5,498 nucleotides of DNA from Hyphomicrobiales bacterium (GTDB lineage: Bacteria; Pseudomonadota; Alphaproteobacteria; Rhizobiales; Xanthobacteraceae). The translations under genes and the position numbers were made by a program. This document shows, piece by piece, positions 1 to 5,046 of the stretch (the first letter of the stretch is position 1; each line of letters begins with the position of its first letter). The DNA lies in assembly GCA_003164375.1 (NCBI GenBank), contig PLTE01000214.1, positions 1 through 5,498 of the forward strand, read 5' to 3'. The notes beneath the pieces are model-generated. The model saw nothing but the letters and a program-made list of their open reading frames with translations. It was not told where the DNA came from and did not search any database.

Positions 1-680
1 TTCCGGGAATGAACTCTGGTATTATTAACACTCTTCGGCAGGAGTGTTATTTGGCGCCGTTCCACGTGGTCTCCGCACAGATGGTTGGCCCCAAAGTGGG
101 GGCGAAGTTGCGCCAGAAGGCCTTGTTCGCCACCTTGTACGCCCTGGCTGGCATGCTGGTGTACATCGCGTTCCGGTTCGAGTGGATTTACGGTTTAGGC
201 GCGGTAATCGCGTGCTTCCATGACACGCTGATCACTATCGGACTGTTCTCTCTGTTCGGCAAAGAAGTCTCGATGACGGTGATTGCGGCCCTGTTGACGC
301 TGGTTGGCTACTCCATGAACGATACCATCGTGATCTTCGATCGTATCCGCGAAAACCTGAAGTTTTCGCGCAAGGAGTCTCTGGAAGCGGTGATGAATCG
401 CGCGGTGAATCAGACGCTGAGCCGAACGATTATGACCTCGGGCCTGACGTTCCTGACGGTCATCGCCCTGTTCTTCTGGGGCGGCCCGGTGTTGAATGGA
501 TTTTCGTTCGCGTTGGTTTGCGGGATTATCGTAGGAACGTATTCCTCGGTGTTCGTCGCCAGTCCGATCGTATTGTTCTGGCATAATTATGCGGATCGCC
601 GCCGGAAGCCAACAGTGGGTGGCGGGCCGGCAGCTCCGAGAGTGGAAGCTCGCAAGAATCCGACCAAGGCGGTCCGATGA
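1..680 (+). CDS. secF: SecF, protein-export membrane protein (5' end cut off by window edge)
   Basis: SecF works with SecD in the inner membrane, using the proton motive force to help SecYEG pull exported proteins across. The frame is open from the left edge (first full codon at base 3) to TGA at 678-680. The Met codon at base 9 is unlikely to be the start, because SecF is normally about 300 residues and the first membrane helix and most of the first periplasmic domain are missing here. Counting from that Met, the family motifs are VGPKVG (26-31), FRFEW (55-59), an HD pair (71-72), GYSMNDTIVIFDRIRE (100-115), NQTLSRT (134-140) and GIIVGTYSS (172-180). Five hydrophobic segments fit helices TM2 to TM6. 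The tail is short, basic and Gly/Pro-rich. Codon use (no CTC among 23 Leu, frequent TTG) differs from the genes after base 969. The sequence resembles acidobacterial SecF, and the tonB-type gene that follows fits that group. Confidence 0.95.
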   Translation, partial: PGMNSGIINTLRQECYLAPFHVVSAQMVGPKVGAKLRQKALFATLYALAGMLVYIAFRFEWIYGLGAVIACFHDTLITIGLFSLFGKEVSMTVIAALLTLVGYSMNDTIVIFDRIRENLKFSRKESLEAVMNRAVNQTLSRTIMTSGLTFLTVIALFFWGGPVLNGFSFALVCGIIVGTYSSVFVASPIVLFWHNYADRRRKPTVGGGPAAPRVEARKNPTKAVR

Positions 681-698
681 GTTGAATACGCCGCGGCA

Positions 699-718
699 TC
701 AGGCTGTTTCCGGCCTGA
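699..718 (+). other. Small inverted repeat in the secF-tonB gap
   Basis: Six-base arms TCAGGC (699-704) and GCCTGA (713-718) enclose an eight-base loop. No T-run follows, so this does not look like a rho-independent terminator, and it may be chance in GC-rich DNA. The rest of the 75-bp gap (681-755) shows no convincing -35/-10 promoter. The downstream gene may be co-transcribed with secF. Confidence 0.2.
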
Positions 719-755
719 AACCGCCGCCGCGGCCAATTAGGGAAAGGAAGCTCGT

Positions 756-1235
756 ATGTTTGAACAGACATTCGTAGAAGGCACGGGAAAGACCAACAAG
801 AGCTGGACGGTATTGGTTTCTTTCGCCGGACAGATCGTCCTGATCGGCATAGCCGTGATCCTGCCTTTGATTTATACCGAAGTGCTCCCGTCCGCCGCGC
901 TGCAAAGTTTCCTGGTGGCTCCGCCTCCCCCGCCGCCGCCTCCCCCGCCGCCGCCACAACCCCCTCCGGTCGATCTCGCCGGCCGCTGGAAGCTCGTCGC
1001 CAACGGCGGTTCCTGCTTCATGACGCTGGGTTCCACGGCGGGCGCCGCCGAAGGAACGGTTGCGCCGGCCGGCGGCTGTCCCGGAAATTTCTTCACCGGC
1101 CGCAAGTGGACTTACGAGCACGACATGCTGATCATCCGCGACCACAAAGGCACGGTCCTGGTCGAACTGTCGTTCGCCGACGGTCACTTCCGAGGCAAAG
1201 ATCTCAACGGCGCGACGATTACGCTGGGGCATTAG
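756..1235 (+). CDS. Hybrid frame: TonB-type N-terminus, polyproline linker, Inh/AprI-type protease inhibitor domain; probably chimeric
   Basis: The 159-residue frame starts at ATG 756 behind an AAAGGAAG ribosome binding site (743-750). Residues 1-18 are cytoplasmic-like and about 19-40 form one membrane helix. Residues 41-55 lead into twelve prolines (56-67), a Gln and three more prolines. Up to this point it matches the N-terminus of acidobacterial TonB energy transducers, whose C-terminal domain binds outer-membrane receptors. That domain is absent. Residues 72-159 instead resemble the Inh/Omp19 (AprI, MII) family of periplasmic metalloprotease inhibitors, a small beta-barrel: GRW (76-78), Cys87 and Cys108 placed for the usual disulfide, GGCPGNFFT (106-114), Trp118 and an IIRDHKG segment. 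Alphaproteobacterial Inh proteins usually have their own signal peptide or lipobox before a Pro-rich linker. The two halves point to different phyla, so an assembly join in the proline codons is likeliest. If real, it would be a membrane-anchored periplasmic inhibitor. Confidence 0.8.
   Translation: MFEQTFVEGTGKTNKSWTVLVSFAGQIVLIGIAVILPLIYTEVLPSAALQSFLVAPPPPPPPPPPPPQPPPVDLAGRWKLVANGGSCFMTLGSTAGAAEGTVAPAGGCPGNFFTGRKWTYEHDMLIIRDHKGTVLVELSFADGHFRGKDLNGATITLGH
921..968 (+). repeat. Polyproline tract with a 15-bp tandem duplication; likely junction
   Basis: The unit CCGCCTCCCCCGCCG occurs twice head to tail (921-935 and 936-950), followed by a partial third copy (951-955). The reading then continues through CCA CAA and three more proline codons to 968. 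It encodes twelve prolines, one Gln and three prolines. Low-complexity proline codons like these occur in both acidobacterial TonB and alphaproteobacterial Inh proteins, so unrelated sequences can share enough bases here to be joined by an assembler or by illegitimate recombination. Confidence 0.9.
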
Positions 1236-1243
1236 GGGGGCTT

Positions 1244-1888
1244 ATGGCCGAATACCGACTTTACTGCTTTGCCCAATCGGGCAACGCCTATCGCGCCGCC
1301 TTGATGCTCAATCTCATTCGCGCCGACTGGCAGCCGGTCTATGTCGACTTCTTCAAAGGCGGCGAGACGCGAACGCCGAAATACCGCGCCGAGGTCAACG
1401 AGATGGGCGAAGCGCCTGTGCTGGTGCACGGCGCTAAAAAGCTCAGCCAGTCCGGCGTGATCCTGACCTATCTCGCCGAACGCAGCGGCCAATTCAAGCC
1501 GGACGGCGAGGACGAGCGGCTCGAAGCGCTGCGCTGGATCATCTTCGATAATCAGAAGCTCAACGGCTTCCTGGGGCCCTATCGGTTTCTGAAAAACTTC
1601 GCGCGCCCAGCGGGAGATCCCGCCGTTATGGCATTCCTTAAGGCCCGCGCGCTCGGCAATCTCGCGATCCTCGACAAGCGGCTTGCCAAGGCACCATTCG
1701 TGCTGGGCGACCGGCCGACCATCGCCGACATTTCGCTGTGCGCTTATCTGTATTATCCAGCCGAGGAGTTCGGCTTCGACATCGCGGCCGAGCACAAAAA
1801 CATTGCTGCCTGGCTTGACCGCATCAAGGCGTTGCCGGGGTGGGCGCATCCCTACGACCTAATGCCCGGCTATCCGCCGCAGCTGTGA
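1244..1888 (+). CDS. Glutathione S-transferase family protein
   Basis: A 214-residue soluble protein, typical of bacterial cytosolic glutathione S-transferases, which conjugate glutathione to electrophiles or act as glutathione-dependent reductases or isomerases. The N-terminal thioredoxin-like domain (about 4-82) has YCFAQSGNAYR (7-17), where Ser12 is a candidate for activating the glutathione thiol. The cis-proline lies in EAPVL (Pro58), and Gln69-Ser70 in LSQSGVILTYLAER form the usual contact with the gamma-glutamyl group. The helical C-terminal domain (about 88-205) carries the folding N-cap box TIAD (159-162). The ATG at 1244 is chosen because the thioredoxin fold begins right after it and AGGGGGG (1234-1240) lies just upstream. 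The frame stays open further upstream, but that stretch overlaps the Inh domain in another frame. Only 8 bp separate it from the preceding stop, so the Inh domain and this gene are probably co-transcribed. The substrate cannot be read from the sequence. Codon use is alphaproteobacterial in style. Confidence 0.92.
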   Translation: MAEYRLYCFAQSGNAYRAALMLNLIRADWQPVYVDFFKGGETRTPKYRAEVNEMGEAPVLVHGAKKLSQSGVILTYLAERSGQFKPDGEDERLEALRWIIFDNQKLNGFLGPYRFLKNFARPAGDPAVMAFLKARALGNLAILDKRLAKAPFVLGDRPTIADISLCAYLYYPAEEFGFDIAAEHKNIAAWLDRIKALPGWAHPYDLMPGYPPQL

Positions 1889-1922
1889 ACGCCGTTACCA
1901 CCGCCTCCAACGCGGGCGAGCG
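1889..1922. other. Gap between converging genes
   Basis: The glutathione S-transferase gene and the solute-binding protein gene converge with only 34 bp between their stop codons. I see no strong hairpin with a T-run for either strand, so termination here may be Rho-dependent or the transcripts may overlap. Confidence 0.5.
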
Positions 1923-3347
1923 TTAAAGCGGGATATCAAGAGCTTTCGGCACCGGCTTGGCCACCGGCAACACCGGCGTCGATGCCGGCGGTGCGGCGGC
2001 CACGGCCGGCGGCGATGGCGGAATGGGTTTGACAACGGGCGCGGCCGGCGCCGGCGTCGCGACGGGTGCCGGCGCTGGCGGAGCGCGTACGGTCATATGC
2101 GGGGCCGGCGCGGGCGGAGGCGCCGGCTTTGCAGCGGCTGCGGGCGGCGGCGACGGTGCTGCGGGGCTGGCTGTGTTCTGCGGCGCGGCCGTGCCGGCGC
2201 TGCTCGTGTCCGGCTTGGTCGCATCGGATTTGAGTTGCGGACGTTGCGGCTGCTCGGTGACGACTTCCTGCTCCGGGGACGGCGTTTGCGCCGGCTGCGG
2301 TTCCGGCAGGTTGGCGTATTTGGCCAACAGCGCCCGCGCGCTGGCGAGCAGCTTACCGCCGTCGACTTTTTGCTCCTTCATTTCCTTCAGCCAGATCGCG
2401 ATCGTGGGTTCGGTCGCCTTGCGCCAATGCGCGACGGCCTCCGGCAACAGCGTGACGATGGTGTCGCCACGCTCCGCCACCATCTCTGCGACCACTCCGG
2501 CTTGCAGGTCCCACATGGCGCCCGCCATGCCTGCGGCGAGCTGACCCGAATTATTGTCGATCGCAGTCTTGAGGTCGCGCGGCAGCCGATCATAGGCGTC
2601 CTTGTTCATTGCCAGCACGAAGGTCGTGCTGCTCAAGGACAAGTCGGAGAATTCGGTGTGAGTTTTGAGCAGATCGTTGAGCCGCAACGGCGGCACCACG
2701 TGCCAGGGATCGACGCAGCCGTCGATGACATGCTGGGTGATCGCCGGCGGCAATTGCGCCAATGGCATCGGCACCGGCTGTGCACCGAGCACGCGCATCG
2801 CTTCGCCGGCGAAGCGGGTCGGCACGTGCAGCTTCATATCCTTGACGTCCTCGATCGTCCGTATCGGCTGATTGGCATGCACGACGGCGCGATCGCTGCA
2901 GGAGAATGAAATCGCATGAACCTCGCGGAACTCGTCTTTGAGGTTCGCCGCGGCAAATTCATCGAGCGCCTTCGAACTGACCAGCGCCCGGCGCGCCGGC
3001 ACGAACGGCAGTTCGAACATTTCGATCCTGGGAAAGCGGCCGGGAGTGAGGCTCGGCGCCGCCAAAACCAGATCGACGTCGCCGTTGCGCGCCTGATCGA
3101 ACAACTGCGCCGGCGCGCCGCCAAGCTGCATCGACGGAAAAACGTCGATGCGGATGCGGCCGCCTGCCTCCGCCTCGACCTTGCGCGCCCAGGGGACGAG
3201 AAATTTATCGTGCCCGCTCGAGACCGATGAAAAGAAATGGTGCAGCTTTAGCGTCACTGGCGCGTCGGCGCGCGCCAGTCGCATCACGGTGGGGGCCGCA
3301 ATCGCGGCGAGCGCGGAGCCAATGACGGTACGGCGGGCAACGCGCAT
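1923..3347 (-). CDS. TRAP transporter solute-binding protein (DctP family) with a long Pro/Ala-rich C-terminal tail
   Basis: A 474-residue protein counted from ATG at 3347. Residues 1-28 form a signal peptide with a twin-arginine pair (ARRTVIG) and a likely cut after ARA, so the product should be periplasmic, possibly exported by Tat. Residues about 29-345 match the DctP fold, the secreted receptor of TRAP transporters that hands organic acids to DctQ/DctM. Visible family features are LKLHHFF near the mature N-terminus, DVDLVLAAPS (90-99), ELPFV (112-116), the IEDVKDMKL region (165-173), LGAQPVPMP (187-195) and the VIDGCVDPWHVVPP segment (207-220). Two things are odd. The position normally held by the carboxylate-binding Arg (K-x-R-V) is His174. 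And residues about 348-474 are a low-complexity tail of Pro, Ala and scattered Lys, whereas the family usually ends near 330 residues. No DctQ or DctM gene is nearby. It follows pssA by 38 bp and may belong to that operon. The ligand is unknown. Confidence 0.88.
   Translation of the reverse strand: MRVARRTVIGSALAAIAAPTVMRLARADAPVTLKLHHFFSSVSSGHDKFLVPWARKVEAEAGGRIRIDVFPSMQLGGAPAQLFDQARNGDVDLVLAAPSLTPGRFPRIEMFELPFVPARRALVSSKALDEFAAANLKDEFREVHAISFSCSDRAVVHANQPIRTIEDVKDMKLHVPTRFAGEAMRVLGAQPVPMPLAQLPPAITQHVIDGCVDPWHVVPPLRLNDLLKTHTEFSDLSLSSTTFVLAMNKDAYDRLPRDLKTAIDNNSGQLAAGMAGAMWDLQAGVVAEMVAERGDTIVTLLPEAVAHWRKATEPTIAIWLKEMKEQKVDGGKLLASARALLAKYANLPEPQPAQTPSPEQEVVTEQPQRPQLKSDATKPDTSSAGTAAPQNTASPAAPSPPPAAAAKPAPPPAPAPHMTVRAPPAPAPVATPAPAAPVVKPIPPSPPAVAAAPPASTPVLPVAKPVPKALDIPL
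1926..2306 (-). other. Pro/Ala-rich low-complexity tail of the solute-binding protein
   Basis: This region encodes about 127 residues dominated by Pro and Ala, with a more polar Gln/Glu/Lys/Thr-rich start (about 349-390) and a later part built from AP, PPP and KP-type runs. The frame ends at TAA (1923-1925) after PKALDIPL. No domain is recognisable. The composition resembles extended periplasmic linkers such as that of TonB. The high G/C and GCC/CCG repetition also opens long frames on the opposite strand, which are shadows. Confidence 0.85.
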
Positions 3348-3356
3348 CAACTACAA

Positions 3357-3362
3357 TTCCTC
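3357..3362 (-). promoter_or_regulatory. Ribosome binding site of the solute-binding protein gene
   Basis: GAGGAA on the minus strand, nine bases before ATG 3347 and six before an in-frame TTG at 3350. TTG and ATG are adjacent codons, so the two possible starts differ by one residue. ATG is preferred. Confidence 0.6.
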
Positions 3363-3385
3363 GCGACGAGCGTCGGCGATGCGAT

Positions 3386-4264
3386 TCAATTGAGGCGCGA
3401 TGGGCGATCGCTGTCGTCGGCCGGCGAGACAATGCCGGTCATCGCCGGCGACGCCGTCGCTGGCGCCGCTTCCGCCCTGCCCTCGTGCGATTTGCGTTCG
3501 TGGGCACGATAGGACAGCCAGCCGAACGGCAGGCTCACCAGATAAGCCAGCGTGCCGGCGGTGAGTAAGACCCATGGATAGGCGATCAAAAGCGCAATCG
3601 TCAGCACCACCACGACGATCAACGGACCGACCATTTCAGACGGCACGCGCGTGCCGACGCGCTTGCCGGAAAATACCGGCAACCGCGACACCATCAACGA
3701 GGCGATCGCCAGCGTGTAGAACAACGTCACCCAAGTGAGAAAGCCCGAGCGCGGCAGGCCGAGGAACACGGCATAGATCGGCAGCAGCACGGTGATGGCC
3801 CCCATCGGCGCCGGAATGCCGACGAAGAAGTTGGCGGTCCAGGCCGGCCGGTCCGGGTCCTCGATCATGACATTGAAGCGGGCGAGCCGCAGGCAGGCGC
3901 AGATGGCGAACACCATGGCGGCGATCCAGCCGGCCGATTTCAGCTCGTGCAAATCCCAGAAGTAGAGGATCAGCGCCGGCGCGACGCCAAAATTGACGAA
4001 GTCCGACAGGCTGTCGAGTTCGGCGCCCAAGCGCGAGGTGCCCTTAAGGAAGCGGGCCAGCCGGCCGTCGATGCCGTCGAGGATCGCCGCAAACACGATC
4101 GCGGCGAGCGCCAGCGTATAGCGGTTCTCGAACGCCATGCGGATGCCGGTCAAACCGGCGCACATCGCCAACAAGGTAATCAGGTTGGGCGCGAGCGTAC
4201 GCACCGGGATGCGGCGGAAGCGCCGCCGCCGCGGGTCGCCGACACCGGGTGTCTGCATGGCCAT
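3386..4264 (-). CDS. pssA: CDP-diacylglycerol--serine O-phosphatidyltransferase (phosphatidylserine synthase)
   Basis: Transfers the phosphatidyl group from CDP-diacylglycerol to L-serine, giving phosphatidylserine and CMP at the inner membrane. It supplies the substrate for Psd, encoded just upstream. From ATG 4264 the protein has 292 residues. The CDP-alcohol phosphatidyltransferase signature is complete: Asp63, Asp66-Gly67, Ala70-Arg71, Gly80, Asp84 and Asp88, with the Asp residues binding metal and catalysing transfer. About eight hydrophobic segments follow the basic N-terminus (RRRRFRR, 12-18), and the last 40 residues are a polar, Ala/Pro-containing cytoplasmic-like tail. An N-terminal TLAPNLITLLAMCAGL segment is typical of this class II, B. 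subtilis-like PssA. The start at 4264 is preferred to an upstream in-frame ATG at 4315 because only the former has a good ribosome binding site, and the extra 17 residues look non-conserved. It lies in the same direction as psd with a 78-bp gap. Confidence 0.94.
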   Translation of the reverse strand: MAMQTPGVGDPRRRRFRRIPVRTLAPNLITLLAMCAGLTGIRMAFENRYTLALAAIVFAAILDGIDGRLARFLKGTSRLGAELDSLSDFVNFGVAPALILYFWDLHELKSAGWIAAMVFAICACLRLARFNVMIEDPDRPAWTANFFVGIPAPMGAITVLLPIYAVFLGLPRSGFLTWVTLFYTLAIASLMVSRLPVFSGKRVGTRVPSEMVGPLIVVVVLTIALLIAYPWVLLTAGTLAYLVSLPFGWLSYRAHERKSHEGRAEAAPATASPAMTGIVSPADDSDRPSRLN

Positions 4265-4271
4265 TTTTTCT

Positions 4272-4276
4272 ACCTC
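4272..4276 (-). promoter_or_regulatory. Ribosome binding site deciding the pssA start
   Basis: GAGGT on the minus strand lies seven bases before ATG 4264. A second ATG two codons on (4258) is also within reach. The farther upstream ATG at 4315 has no comparable purine-rich site. Confidence 0.65.
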
Positions 4277-4317
4277 GATGGTGGCAATATAGCTGCTTCC
4301 GCGGCCACCTGCCATGC

Positions 4318-4340
4318 GCGCGTTGGCTTCGTTAACGCGC
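4318..4340 (-). other. Inverted repeat between psd and pssA
   Basis: Perfect seven-base arms, GCGCGTT (4318-4324) and AACGCGC (4334-4340), surround a nine-base loop. It begins two bases after the psd stop on the minus strand. No T-run follows in the direction of transcription, so it is not a standard terminator. It could be an attenuator or an mRNA-stabilising hairpin that sets different psd and pssA levels, or chance in GC-rich DNA. Confidence 0.4.
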
Positions 4341-4342
4341 TC

Positions 4343-5044
4343 TCAAATCACACGAAACGCCCGTCCCACCTCGACCGCCTTGAGGTCGGCGATCACCGTT
4401 TCGCCGGCGATTGCGGTCTGGCCCTCCGCCGCCAGCACGCGGCTACCTTCCGGCAGATAGACGTCCACGCGCGAGCCGAAGCGGATCATGCCGATGCGCT
4501 GGCCGGCACCGACCGTCTCGCCCTCGCGCACAAACGGCACGATCCGCCGTGCGACGAGGCCCGCAATTTGGATCGCCGCGATGCGCTGGCCGTTAGCGGT
4601 CGCAATGACGAAGGCGTTGCGCTCGTTGTCCTCGCTGGCTTTGTCGAGATCGGCGGAAAGGAATTTGCCGGCACGGTAGACCATGCGTTCGATGCGGCCG
4701 TCGACCGGGCTGCGATTGACGTGACAATCGAACACACTCATGAAAATAGAAACGCGCGGCAGCGGCCGCTCGCCGAGATTGAGCTCCTTCGGCGGCACGG
4801 CATTGGCAAGCTGGCTGACGCGGCCGTCCGCCGGCGCCACCACGATACCGTCGCGCAGCGGCGTCACCCGCGGCGGATCGCGAAAGAAATAGGCGCACCA
4901 CAGCGTTGCCAGCGTTGCCAGCCAACCGAGCGGCGTCCATAGCCAGAACAGAACGAGGCTCGCCAGCGCGAAACCGCCGATGAAGGGATAGCCCTCCGGA
5001 TGGATCGGCGACAGTTGCTTGCGGATCGGGTCGATGACGGACAT
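4343..5044 (-). CDS. psd: Phosphatidylserine decarboxylase proenzyme, short type (PSD-A)
   Basis: Removes CO2 from phosphatidylserine to give phosphatidylethanolamine at the inner membrane. The 233-residue length fits the short, archaetidylserine-decarboxylase-like type common in alphaproteobacteria, rather than the E. coli type of about 320. An N-terminal hydrophobic stretch (about 22-53) is the membrane anchor and is followed by AYFFRDPPR (51-59). Likely active-site residues are Asp73 in PADGRV and His108 in FDCHVNRSP. The proenzyme should cut itself at Gly190-Ser191 in IRFGSRVDVYLP, leaving a pyruvoyl group from Ser191 on the alpha chain. ATG 5044 is chosen over a longer frame reaching 5197 because it has a GGAG site, gives the family length, and the upstream residues only shadow the ABC transporter gene. 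It starts 2 bp after that gene's stop, which suggests translational coupling. Confidence 0.95.
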   Translation of the reverse strand: MSVIDPIRKQLSPIHPEGYPFIGGFALASLVLFWLWTPLGWLATLATLWCAYFFRDPPRVTPLRDGIVVAPADGRVSQLANAVPPKELNLGERPLPRVSIFMSVFDCHVNRSPVDGRIERMVYRAGKFLSADLDKASEDNERNAFVIATANGQRIAAIQIAGLVARRIVPFVREGETVGAGQRIGMIRFGSRVDVYLPEGSRVLAAEGQTAIAGETVIADLKAVEVGRAFRVI

Positions 5045-5046
5045 GG

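Noticed and set aside
195..957. Minus-strand frames opposite secF and the TonB segment
   Set aside because: They have no family motifs and are rich in Arg and His. The plus strand carries unmistakable SecF signatures over the same bases.
1106..1243. N-terminal extension of the glutathione S-transferase frame
   Set aside because: It overlaps the Inh domain in another frame and encodes an Arg-rich, non-conserved stretch. The thioredoxin fold begins right after the ATG at 1244, which has its own ribosome binding site.
1957..2909. Long plus-strand frames (Gly/Ala-rich at 1957-2544, Arg-rich at 2097-2909) opposite the solute-binding protein gene
   Set aside because: Their composition is just the complement of Pro/Ala codons and of DctP-domain codons. 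They show no family motif and no convincing ribosome binding site.
4265..4315. pssA start at the ATG ending at 4315
   Set aside because: No ribosome binding site is visible before it, and the 17 added residues are unlike family N-termini. GAGGT before 4264 is well placed.
4901..4918. 9-bp tandem repeat CAGCGTTGC x2 inside psd
   Set aside because: It encodes a repeated Leu-Ala-Thr within the membrane anchor, keeps the frame, and is too short to suggest more than local slippage.
3947..4942. 331-codon plus-strand frame across pssA and psd
   Set aside because: It overlaps two well-supported genes on the opposite strand, with the catalytic motifs of PssA and Psd intact. The translated product is Arg/His/Ala-rich, typical of an antisense GC-rich shadow.
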